This document shows positions 8,013 to 15,393 of a DNA stretch of 34,500 bases, in pieces. The translations under genes and the position numbers were made by a program. This DNA comes from Bacteriovoracaceae bacterium (GTDB lineage: Bacteria > Bdellovibrionota > Bacteriovoracia > Bacteriovoracales > Bacteriovoracaceae): NCBI GenBank assembly GCA_020631435.1, contig JAHDHG010000007.1, forward strand, positions 1 to 34,500. Reading direction: 5' to 3'. Below the pieces are notes generated by a model that ran no database searches, had not been told where the DNA came from, and saw nothing but the letters and a program-made list of their open reading frames with translations. Numbering within the stretch: the first letter of the stretch is position 1; each line of letters opens with the position of its first letter.

Positions 8013-8570
8013 ATGATGAATAGTAAAAAATTGCCATTAATTACTGGATTAGGAATATTTATTCTTACATTAGTACTATTTAAGCTCGTTTTTAGTGGTC
8101 CTTCCTTAAGAGCGAAACCTTTTGTGCTCGATTCCACTCAAAAGGCACATTATGAAAATATCTTCATTAAAGACAAGTATAATTTTCGAGATGGAGAAAA
8201 AGTAGACTTCTTAAAGTTTAATGAGGAAATTGTGATTTTAAATTTTTGGGCCAGTTGGTGTGTCCCATGTGTAAAAAAGTTTAAAGACATTAGAAAGCTT
8301 CAAAATAAATTTGAAAATAAAATTAAAGTTGTAGGTGTTAATTCTGGAGAGAACTTATCAGATAAAGAGTATAAGTCTTTTAAGCAAAAGCATAAATTGA
8401 AATTTAAATCAATTAAAGATGCTGAAAATAACATTCTATCAAAGTTTCATTTATCTTTTCTTCCTGCAGTGGTTATTTATCACAAGGGAAAGGTAATTCA
8501 TTTTAGCAATGATCAAAAATCTTTTAAATACAAGGCTATTGAGTCGCAAATTTCAAAATTATTAAAATAA
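8013..8570 (+). CDS. Membrane-anchored TlpA/ResA-like thioredoxin
   Basis: This 185-residue protein has one N-terminal membrane helix (about 9-27) followed by a thioredoxin fold with the active-site motif WASWCVPC (79-86; Cys83 and Cys86). A cis-Pro segment (LSFLPAVV) lies near residue 150. TlpA, ResA and DsbE proteins of this type are membrane-tethered, face the periplasm and reduce or oxidise disulfides of client proteins, often in cytochrome c maturation. No cytochrome gene is nearby, so the client is unknown. The window encodes exceptionally Cys-rich exported proteins, but a link is speculative. The start has an AAGGATAAGGA ribosome binding region just upstream, overlapping the control region of the divergent pilin-like gene. 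Confidence 0.85.
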   Translation: MMNSKKLPLITGLGIFILTLVLFKLVFSGPSLRAKPFVLDSTQKAHYENIFIKDKYNFRDGEKVDFLKFNEEIVILNFWASWCVPCVKKFKDIRKLQNKFENKIKVVGVNSGENLSDKEYKSFKQKHKLKFKSIKDAENNILSKFHLSFLPAVVIYHKGKVIHFSNDQKSFKYKAIESQISKLLK

Positions 8571-8633
8571 TTTGCTAGTTCATTTTTTCTTTAGTTAAAT
8601 TTTATTATCTATCTTAATTAAAAGGAGAAATTT

Positions 8634-9011
8634 ATGTTAAGCGAATTTAAAGATTTTGCCATGAGAGGCAATGTAGTTGATCTAGCAGTTGGTATGGTCA
8701 TTGGTGGTGCATTTGGAAAAATTGTATCTGCATTGGTTACACACATCGTTACCCCACCTATTGGAATGATGATGGGTGGAGTAAATTTTGCTGATTTAGG
8801 TTATAAGTTAGGAGTAGATCCTGCTGGTAAAGATGTTATTGTTGGTTATGGTGCTTTTATTCAATCTATCTTAGATTTTATCATTATTGCTTTTGCAATT
8901 TTTCTAGTAGTGAAAGCTATTAACTCTGCTAAGAAAAAAGAGGAAGAAGCTCCTGCAGGTCCATCTGAAGTAGATCTTCTAACTGAAATTAGAGATTCAT
9001 TAAAAAAGTAA
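8634..9011 (+). CDS. mscL: Large-conductance mechanosensitive channel MscL
   Basis: MscL is a homopentameric inner-membrane channel that opens under membrane tension to release solutes during hypo-osmotic shock. The 125 residues include the conserved N-terminal helix [19 protein letters not shown], the TM1 glycine/alanine packing region ([16 protein letters not shown]), TM2 (about 72-94) and the C-terminal amphipathic bundle ([12 protein letters not shown]). Length is typical. AAAAGGAG about 7 nt before the ATG is a strong ribosome binding site. It is monocistronic by layout, with a strong terminator 27 nt after the stop. Confidence 0.96.
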   Translation: MLSEFKDFAMRGNVVDLAVGMVIGGAFGKIVSALVTHIVTPPIGMMMGGVNFADLGYKLGVDPAGKDVIVGYGAFIQSILDFIIIAFAIFLVVKAINSAKKKEEEAPAGPSEVDLLTEIRDSLKK

Positions 9012-9037
9012 TTTCTAAATTTAAAATTAATTATTAT

Positions 9038-9063
9038 GGGAGAGCAATGCTCTCCCTTTTTTT
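9038..9063 (+). terminator. Rho-independent terminator of mscL
   Basis: An 8-bp perfect stem GGGAGAGC/GCTCTCCC with a 3-nt loop (9038-9056) is followed by seven T. It lies between the convergent mscL and thioredoxin-fold genes; the T tract touches the stop codon of the latter. On the minus strand the downstream tract is poorer in T, so it may act less well in that direction. Confidence 0.9.
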
Positions 9064-9631
9064 ATTTATTGTATTTTACAGAGCAACCGTAAGGTTTATT
9101 TTTTTGTGTAGATGGATAATTTTTTCCAGAGATTAAATAATCTAAAGTCATTGCTACAAAATTTTTAGATTTAGGAATATCTTCTGAATCAAAGCTTGGA
9201 ATGGAGTCAATTGCACCATCATAGATTATGTGATTGTTTTTAACAATAAACATATGTGGTGTAGTTCTAGCGTTGTAATCTTTTCCAATTTTTCCACTTT
9301 CGTCATTAATTAAATAATCTGAACCAATTTCTTTTAGATGTTTTTTAATTTCTTTATTGCTTAAATGACCTTGTTTGCCTTTAGCAGAAGAAATAATAGA
9401 AACCCATTTAACGCCTTTTTCTTTATATTTCTTTTTAAGTGCTTGCATGTTTTTTGATTGATAATGCTTTTTTACAAATGGGCAATCTTTATTATACCAC
9501 TCCAAAACAACAATTTTATCTTTTAGTGTTGATAACTTTGTCTTGCTATCGATGTTGAAATCCTTGGCAGGAATAAGAACATCAGATTTTGAAAAAAGGT
9601 TTAACGATAATAATAGAATAAAAAATTTCAT
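9062..9631 (-). CDS. Periplasmic thioredoxin-fold (redoxin) protein with single-Cys CPFVK motif
   Basis: The 189-residue protein has a signal peptide (about 1-15) and a thioredoxin-like fold. The usual CxxC is replaced by CPFVK (Cys50 in EWYNKDCPFVKKHY). TTPHMFIV carries the expected cis-Pro region, and GAIDSIPS and a C-terminal YGCSVKY with a second conserved Cys follow. This pattern belongs to a widespread family annotated only as redoxin-domain or thioredoxin family proteins; a peroxidase-like or thiol-stress role is plausible but unproven. It is the last gene of the minus-strand cluster, 9 nt after hutH, with an AAGGAG ribosome binding site directly after the hutH stop. Confidence 0.8.
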   Translation of the reverse strand: MKFFILLLSLNLFSKSDVLIPAKDFNIDSKTKLSTLKDKIVVLEWYNKDCPFVKKHYQSKNMQALKKKYKEKGVKWVSIISSAKGKQGHLSNKEIKKHLKEIGSDYLINDESGKIGKDYNARTTPHMFIVKNNHIIYDGAIDSIPSFDSEDIPKSKNFVAMTLDYLISGKNYPSTQKNKPYGCSVKYNK

Positions 9632-9640
9632 AAAATCTCC

Positions 9641-11167
9641 TTAATATAAGCTTAGTTCATTTTCTACTAATTCAAGTATATGATTTTTTTCAATCATTTC
9701 TTTAATGTTTACAATGTCTTTACTAAAAACTCTGTCCTCTTCAATTTTTGGGACTTTAGTTCTTATCAATTTATAGACTTTGTTTAGAACTGGTGATGAT
9801 TTTTTGTTGATGAAGTCAAATGCTTGTGTGTTACATAAAAATTCTATAGCCAGACAATTCTCAAGATTATTTAAAATTTGTGAAAGTTTTCTTCCTGAAG
9901 TTATCCCCATGCTTACATGGTCCTCTTTGTCAGTTGACGTTGGAATTGAATCTACAGATGCTGGAAAACATAAAGTTTTATTTTCAGATGCTAAAGCTGC
10001 AACGGTAACGTGAGCAATCATTAATCCGCTATTTAAACCAGAGGAATTTGTTAAAAAAGCTGGAAGACTAGAAAAGGTCGGATTCATCATTTTTTCAATG
10101 CGTCTTTCTAATACACTTGATAACTCGCTTAAACCCATTGCTAAATAATCCATTGCAAGCGCCAAAGTTTCACCATGAAAATTCCCACCAGATAATACTT
10201 TGTTTTTGTCTTTGAAAATTAATGGATTGTCAGTAACTGAGTTAACCTCAGTATCAATAACTTTTTCAGCATGATAAAGAGTTTGTCTGCAAGCACCGTG
10301 AATTTGCGGAAGACATCTAAGTGAATAGGGATCTTGAACTTTTCCGCAATTTTTATGAGAATTTAATATTTGTGAATCTCTTAAAAGTTCATTTAAATTT
10401 TTTGCAACATCAATAATGCCTTGATGAGGTTTAAGATTTGCAATATCTAAGTCGAATGGCTTTGATGATCCTTGAAGCGCGTCTAGAGTCATTGAAGCTG
10501 CAATATCACATAATTTAAAAACTCTTTTTGCTCTTGAGATACTTAATGATCCCAAAGCATTCATAACGGTAGTTCCATTAATAAGGGCCAACCCTTCTTT
10601 AGGTTTTAGAATAACGGGTTTTAAAGAAAATTTTTCTAAGATTTCTTTGGTCTCATATTTTTTATCTTTATAAAAAACTTCCCCTTCTCCAATTAAAGTT
10701 AGGGCCATGTGTGCTAATGGTGCTAAATCTCCAGAGGCACCAACCGAACCTTGGGCAGGAATTACTGGAATGATATCATGTTTAAGAAAATTAAAAATTA
10801 ACTCGATAGTTGAAAGATCAATACCTGAATATCCTTTAAGTAAACAATTTGCCCTAATCAGCATTATTGCTCTGACTGTTTCTCTGCTAAAAGGTTTTCC
10901 CACGCCCGTGCAATGTGATCTTACGAGATTTATTTGTAGCTGCTTAAGATCACTTTTGTTAATAATGGTATTTGATAAAGCACCAAAGCCTGTATTGATC
11001 CCATAAACAGTTTCACCGCTTTTAATAATATTTTGAATAAATTCTTGAGACTCAAATATTTTAGTTTTTAAATTTTCAGGAATTAAAAAGTTAATTTCAT
11101 TTTTATAGAATGATACTTTGTAGACTATTTCTGAATCTAAACTAGATCCATCAAGTGTGATTTCCAT
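9641..11167 (-). CDS. hutH: Histidine ammonia-lyase
   Basis: HutH deaminates L-histidine to urocanate and ammonia, the first step of histidine breakdown. The 508-residue protein contains the Ala144-Ser145-Gly146 triad in GSVGASGDLAPLAH, which cyclises to the MIO prosthetic group. Tyr55 lies in YGINTGFG. RSHCTGVG (His85) is the His-type selectivity position, and KEDHVSMG is the late HAL motif. Length fits the family (about 505-510). Tyrosine ammonia-lyase is a less likely alternative because that residue is also His in TAL. The other hut genes (hutU, hutI) are not here. Instead it sits 1 nt after rpe in a cluster otherwise devoted to translation and envelope functions. Confidence 0.9.
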   Translation of the reverse strand: MEITLDGSSLDSEIVYKVSFYKNEINFLIPENLKTKIFESQEFIQNIIKSGETVYGINTGFGALSNTIINKSDLKQLQINLVRSHCTGVGKPFSRETVRAIMLIRANCLLKGYSGIDLSTIELIFNFLKHDIIPVIPAQGSVGASGDLAPLAHMALTLIGEGEVFYKDKKYETKEILEKFSLKPVILKPKEGLALINGTTVMNALGSLSISRAKRVFKLCDIAASMTLDALQGSSKPFDLDIANLKPHQGIIDVAKNLNELLRDSQILNSHKNCGKVQDPYSLRCLPQIHGACRQTLYHAEKVIDTEVNSVTDNPLIFKDKNKVLSGGNFHGETLALAMDYLAMGLSELSSVLERRIEKMMNPTFSSLPAFLTNSSGLNSGLMIAHVTVAALASENKTLCFPASVDSIPTSTDKEDHVSMGITSGRKLSQILNNLENCLAIEFLCNTQAFDFINKKSSPVLNKVYKLIRTKVPKIEEDRVFSKDIVNIKEMIEKNHILELVENELSLY

Positions 11168-11168
11168 C

Positions 11169-11837
11169 TTAATCCTTTAAAAGAGAGTTAAATGCTTCTT
11201 TGTATTGATCATGTTTAAAGAAATATGATCCACTAACAAGATTAGTTGCTCCTGCTGAGATCACAGCTTTTGAAGTTCTATTATTAATTCCACCATCTAC
11301 TTGAATAATTAAATTTTTATTAATTTTTTCTTTTCTTAAGTTTGCTTCTTTTATTTTATTTAAAGATTTTTCAATAAATCCTTGCCCACCAAACCCTGGT
11401 TCAACACTCATGATTAAAAGTAAGTCGAGAGATTTAAATACTTCATCAGAAATAGAGCTAAGTTCAGTATTTGGTTTTATTGAAATTCCTGCAGATGGAA
11501 AAATGTCTTTAATTTTATCAATGAACTCCCTTGGATTTTTTTCTGCTTCAAAATGAAATGTAAAATTATGTAATTTATAATCTTTAAACCATTCTAAATA
11601 ATCCCTAGGGTTAGTTACCATGAAGTGAGCATCAAGTTTAAACTTACAATCTTGGTGAATTGATTTTATGATTGAGGATCCAAAAGTAAGATTAGGAACA
11701 AAATGACCATCCATGATATCTAAATGAAGCCAAAGATCAGGATGATTTTCATGAAGTTCATTTAATTTTTTTATTTCTTTACCGAGATGATTGAAATCTG
11801 CTGAAAGTAAGCTTGGAGAAATTGTAATATTAGTCAT
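11169..11837 (-). CDS. rpe: Ribulose-phosphate 3-epimerase
   Basis: Rpe interconverts D-ribulose-5-phosphate and D-xylulose-5-phosphate in the pentose phosphate pathway. The 222-residue TIM barrel shows ISPSLLSADF at the N-terminus, LHLDIMDGHFVPNLTFG with the metal-binding and catalytic Asp, DAHFMV, MSVEPGFGGQGF and the phosphate-binding end IQVDGGINN plus LVSGSYFF. Length is normal. Its ATG overlaps the stop of fmt in an ATGA arrangement (4 nt), so translation is coupled. Confidence 0.95.
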   Translation of the reverse strand: MTNITISPSLLSADFNHLGKEIKKLNELHENHPDLWLHLDIMDGHFVPNLTFGSSIIKSIHQDCKFKLDAHFMVTNPRDYLEWFKDYKLHNFTFHFEAEKNPREFIDKIKDIFPSAGISIKPNTELSSISDEVFKSLDLLLIMSVEPGFGGQGFIEKSLNKIKEANLRKEKINKNLIIQVDGGINNRTSKAVISAGATNLVSGSYFFKHDQYKEAFNSLLKD

Positions 11838-12766
11838 GAAAGTATTATTTCTTCATTTAATCCATTAATAAAGTCTATGTCAGACATTTTTCTTTTACCT
11901 CCTGGTTGCAATTCTAAGGCCCTAAATGATTTGTCTTTGGACCCAAAAAGGAGTTGTCCATATTTAATTTCAACTTTGCCTGCTTCAATTTTCTCTTTTG
12001 ATTCTTCTATTTTTAATATTTTTACAGTCTTGTTATTTAAACAAACAAATGCTTTTGGCCAAATTGAATAAGCCCTAACCTTTCCTAAGATTTTAAGATA
12101 ATTTTCTTCTTTAAGATTAATTCTAGCATCTTCTTTTTTAATTAAAGGTGCAAAGCTTACTTGATTTTCGTCTTGGGGAGTAAAGCTTAGTTTGTCATCA
12201 ATGATTGAAGTTATAAAAGGCTTAATTGAACTAGCAGCTTCTTCTTGAAGTTTCAAAAACAAAGATTGTGCATTATCGCTTTTATCAATAGGTATTTCCT
12301 TTGAGAAACATAAATCACCTGCATCCATCTTCTTAACCATTTTTTGAATGGAAACACCTGTCATGTCATCATTGTTTAACAAAGCATATTGTACAGGAGC
12401 TGCACCTCTGTATTTAGGCAATAGTGAAGTATGAATATTAAAACATCCTATTTGGGGGAGATCTAATATTTGTTGAGAGATAAATTGTGAAAAAGCTAAT
12501 ACTATAATAAGATCAATTTTTTCATTTTTTATTTTTGAAATAATCTCTTCAGAATGATTTATTTTTTCAGCTTGAAAATATTTAATATTATTTTTTATAC
12601 AGAAATCAATTACTGGAGGATTCTTTATTTTTTGGCCACGATCTCTTTTCTTGCTCGGGTTAGAAACTACAAACTTAAGATCTAAGTGTTCGTTGTTATA
12701 AATTTCATTAAGAGTAGAAACTGAAAACTCTGGGGTTCCTAGAAAAACAGTTTTAAGTCTAGTCAT
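11834..12766 (-). CDS. fmt: Methionyl-tRNA formyltransferase
   Basis: Fmt formylates initiator Met-tRNA using 10-formyl-tetrahydrofolate. The 310-residue protein has the N-terminal FLGTPEFSV, the catalytic centre Asn110 and His112 followed by SLLPKYRGAAPVQYA (114-128), and a downstream Asp148 in KKMDAGD. The C-terminal tRNA-binding domain includes ARINLKEE and AYSIWPKAF. Length is normal. It overlaps def by 8 nt and rpe by 4 nt; the def-fmt pairing is a classic arrangement since Def later removes the formyl group. Confidence 0.95.
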   Translation of the reverse strand: MTRLKTVFLGTPEFSVSTLNEIYNNEHLDLKFVVSNPSKKRDRGQKIKNPPVIDFCIKNNIKYFQAEKINHSEEIISKIKNEKIDLIIVLAFSQFISQQILDLPQIGCFNIHTSLLPKYRGAAPVQYALLNNDDMTGVSIQKMVKKMDAGDLCFSKEIPIDKSDNAQSLFLKLQEEAASSIKPFITSIIDDKLSFTPQDENQVSFAPLIKKEDARINLKEENYLKILGKVRAYSIWPKAFVCLNNKTVKILKIEESKEKIEAGKVEIKYGQLLFGSKDKSFRALELQPGGKRKMSDIDFINGLNEEIILS

Positions 12767-13355
12767 CTTTTTTTGCGAGTCTCTTTTTTTCTTTAATCAT
12801 TTTCTTATGATAAAAACTAAATTTAAGCTGGCTAAGTTTTTCAATAAATAAAATTCCATCGAGGTGATCATTTTCATGCTGGATACATATTGATAATAAA
12901 CCATCTGCACTCATGCTTTGATCGTCACCGTTAACATCTTTATAATCTACAACGAGAGTTTCAAATCTTTTTACATCATCAAATATTTCAGGAATAGAGA
13001 GGCAGCCTTCTTGATATGTAGTCTCTCCTTCTAAGTCTCTAAGTGTTGGGTTTATAAAAACCATTGGATTCAATTCAGAAATTTCATAATGATCATTTTC
13101 TTCATCAATACAGTCTCTTTTATAATCAACATCAAGAACAAAGATTCTCTTACTTATCCCTACTTGTGGGCCTGCTAATCCAATTCCTGGAGCATGGTAC
13201 ATTGTTTTTAACATACTATTTGCTAGGTTTTTAAGATCATTGTTAAATTCTGTGATTTCTTCTCCTTTAACCTTCAGAACTGGATCAGGATAGATAACAA
13301 TGTTAAGAGCTTCGGAGTCACTTGGATAAAGTGGGTCAGTAGATGAAATTTTCAT
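12759..13355 (-). CDS. def: Peptide deformylase
   Basis: Def is a metalloenzyme that removes the N-formyl group from nascent proteins. All three motifs are present: GIGLAGPQ (57-64), EGCLSIP (116-122, metal ligand Cys118) and QHENDH (159-164, metal ligands His160 and His164, catalytic Glu161). At 198 residues it is slightly longer than the E. coli enzyme because of about 15 extra N-terminal residues and a loop around residues 80-95. It lies 18 nt after the permease gene and overlaps fmt by 8 nt. Confidence 0.95.
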   Translation of the reverse strand: MKISSTDPLYPSDSEALNIVIYPDPVLKVKGEEITEFNNDLKNLANSMLKTMYHAPGIGLAGPQVGISKRIFVLDVDYKRDCIDEENDHYEISELNPMVFINPTLRDLEGETTYQEGCLSIPEIFDDVKRFETLVVDYKDVNGDDQSMSADGLLSICIQHENDHLDGILFIEKLSQLKFSFYHKKMIKEKKRLAKKDD

Positions 13356-13373
13356 AAAAAATATTTACCAATT

Positions 13374-14453
13374 TTATACAAGCTTTTCCAGCTTAAAATA
13401 ATGATATAAGCAAAATAAGGCCATAATTATGTGAAGTGTGAATACTGATAAAAGAGCAGATAAATTGTAGGATTCCCCTATAGAGATTAATGCTCCTGCC
13501 ATAAACCAAAAACTCAATGTGAAGATTAAGGTGAGAAATAACCCTCCCATAATTGAGCTAGATCTCTTACCAACGTTATGAATCGTAAAAATAGGAAAAA
13601 TTGTAAATAAAAGACATGCTATGGCTGATGCAATTTTCTCATAATATAAAATAAAGTATGATCTTACATTAATTCCAGCTTCTTTCATATTATCAATAAA
13701 GCCTTTTAGGCTTATAAGGCCTAGAGAATAAATACCAGCTTGGTACTTTTGAAAATCTCCAGCGGCCCTATCTAGTGTTGTGCTATAACTTCCAAGGTTT
13801 TCTGCTACAGGGAAGGTTGCACCTGATAGATTTTTAAGAATTTTTGCATTATGAAAGTTCCAAGTTCTATTTTCATCAATGATTGCATAATCACCTTGAA
13901 TGATTTTATCTACAACTTTTTCTTTGGTCATAAATAATTTGGGATTGATGATTTTATTTTCTTTTTCATCAAAAAATAGAAAAGATCCAAAATATTCATT
14001 TCCTTTAAACCAAATAGTTCCATCTTTTGTAACTTTCTTTTTAAATTTAAATGAGTTTTTTTTATTATCTTTTATGCTCAGGTCATAAAGAAAAGTTTCG
14101 TAATATCCTCTGTTAAAAAGTTGAATTCCAAAAGTTATAATGCCTCCAAGAAATAAAATTTGAGCAATTTTTTTCTTTGGGAAACTTCCAGACAATATAG
14201 CAGTTAATTCACTATGATTTTTTAAATTAATAAATAAGAATAACGAGCTAAATAGACAGCAAATAGGAAGGATTTTTTCAATAATAATGCTAGTTTTTAA
14301 AAACAAATTCCAGAACATTTCTGATGTTCCATATTTATCTTTAAGTGCAAAACTGATGAAGTCACCAAGCGCTCCCATGAAAAACATAGCCATAAAAATA
14401 ATAAGAAAATACTTAAGCCATTTTTTAAATATAAATTTACTTAATTTGGACAT
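13374..14453 (-). CDS. LptF/LptG-family lipopolysaccharide export permease
   Basis: This 359-residue membrane protein has the YjgP/YjgQ layout: three N-terminal helices (about 12-32, 53-73 and 97-117), a soluble periplasmic beta-jellyroll-like region (about 120-265), and three C-terminal helices (about 268-290, 300-322 and 333-353). NLKNHSELTAILSGSFPKKKI after TM2 is the cytoplasmic coupling region typical of LptF/LptG. These form the transmembrane part of the LptB2FG ABC transporter that extracts LPS from the inner membrane. I cannot tell F from G, and the partner is not in the window. The ATG overlaps the stop of the preceding outer-membrane protein gene by 1 nt (TAATG), consistent with translational coupling. 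Confidence 0.85.
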   Translation of the reverse strand: MSKLSKFIFKKWLKYFLIIFMAMFFMGALGDFISFALKDKYGTSEMFWNLFLKTSIIIEKILPICCLFSSLFLFINLKNHSELTAILSGSFPKKKIAQILFLGGIITFGIQLFNRGYYETFLYDLSIKDNKKNSFKFKKKVTKDGTIWFKGNEYFGSFLFFDEKENKIINPKLFMTKEKVVDKIIQGDYAIIDENRTWNFHNAKILKNLSGATFPVAENLGSYSTTLDRAAGDFQKYQAGIYSLGLISLKGFIDNMKEAGINVRSYFILYYEKIASAIACLLFTIFPIFTIHNVGKRSSSIMGGLFLTLIFTLSFWFMAGALISIGESYNLSALLSVFTLHIIMALFCLYHYFKLEKLV

Positions 14454-15328
14454 TAAAGGTTAATTAAGACTGATGAAGTAATCTCTCTTAGTTTTTCATC
14501 TTTAGATAATATAGACTTTAGTGAATCATCATTTGATGTTAAGTCTCTAAATCCAATATCAAGAGTAAGCTTTCCACCTGTCCAGCCTAGTCCAGCGGAA
14601 TACCCTTTCAAGTTTTCAAATTTATCAACTTTATATCCAGCTCTTGCTGTAAAGTTATCCATGAAAGTTAACTGAGCTCCAAACTTATATAATAGAGTAT
14701 CTGATAATTTAAATTTATAGTTATATCCGGCATCTGCAAGTAATTGGATAGTATCTGAAACATGATAAGCAAATCCTAGCGCCCCTAAAGTTTTTTGATC
14801 TTTGTAAGTGTTGTATAAATCATTTACGACAATTCCAAATGTTGTTTTTGGATTAGCTACCATGTTAAAACCAAAATTACTTTGGTGCTTTTTAATTTTC
14901 TTCTTTGTGATTTCATTTTTATCAATCGTGTAGAAGTGAGTTACTCCCATAGAAGTCTTTTGAGTAAATGGTGAGCTCATATTAATAGCAAATCTATTTC
15001 TTTTTATTGCTCCCTCTGAGTAGTTTTGATACATAATTGCACCACTGGCTACCTCGGTAGAATCAATAACTGCTAAAGTTAGACCATCAAGCTCATCATC
15101 TTCAGATCTTTTAATCGTAGAGTCTGAGAACGAACTCATGTTGTACCCAGCAAAAAAGGAACTATTTCTAACAAAAGCGGAACTTGCTGGATTTAGCTGT
15201 AAGCTATCTACAGAAACTATTGATCCTACACCGGCTCCAGAAGTAGATAGGGTTTGAGTACTCTCCATATCTCTTATAGTGGAAGCATAAATAAATTGTG
15301 ATAAAGTAAATAAAATTAAAATTTTCAT
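14453..15328 (-). CDS. Predicted outer-membrane beta-barrel protein
   Basis: The chosen start, ATG 15328, gives a clean signal peptide (MKILILFTLSQFIYAS) and a 291-residue product. A longer frame to a TTG at 15367 would add 13 residues that spoil the signal. After the signal come GAGVGSIVSVDSLQLNPAS and then many alternating polar/aromatic strands ending in aromatic or Leu residues (for example FTARAGYKV, YSAGLGWTGGKLTLDIGFRDL). This resembles the FadL/PorV/UPF0164-like barrels, whose N-terminus often carries the NPA motif. A role in the outer membrane is likely; the cargo is unknown. It heads the minus-strand cluster, directly coupled to the LptF/G permease gene. Confidence 0.7.
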   Translation of the reverse strand: MKILILFTLSQFIYASTIRDMESTQTLSTSGAGVGSIVSVDSLQLNPASSAFVRNSSFFAGYNMSSFSDSTIKRSEDDELDGLTLAVIDSTEVASGAIMYQNYSEGAIKRNRFAINMSSPFTQKTSMGVTHFYTIDKNEITKKKIKKHQSNFGFNMVANPKTTFGIVVNDLYNTYKDQKTLGALGFAYHVSDTIQLLADAGYNYKFKLSDTLLYKFGAQLTFMDNFTARAGYKVDKFENLKGYSAGLGWTGGKLTLDIGFRDLTSNDDSLKSILSKDEKLREITSSVLINL

Positions 15329-15334
15329 GAAGAA

Positions 15335-15340
15335 AGTATA
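15335..15340 (-). promoter_or_regulatory. -10 element for the outer-membrane protein / permease / def / fmt cluster
   Basis: TATACT on the minus strand ends 6 nt before the ATG at 15328, and a weak TTTTCA lies 17 nt upstream of it. No Shine-Dalgarno sequence is visible, so a leaderless transcript is possible. Confidence 0.4.
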
Positions 15341-15393
15341 AGAATTAAAATCGATCATGAAAATCAAATGAAAGAACTTATTTTAAAAATAGA

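Noticed and set aside
7982-8137. N-terminal extension of the pilin-like gene to 8137
   Set aside because: The extra 52 residues overlap the divergent thioredoxin coding region, and a TATAAT box immediately before ATG 7981 supports the shorter gene.
10707-11006. 99-codon open frame antisense inside hutH
   Set aside because: Shadow of a strong, complete hutH; no ribosome binding site or recognisable product.
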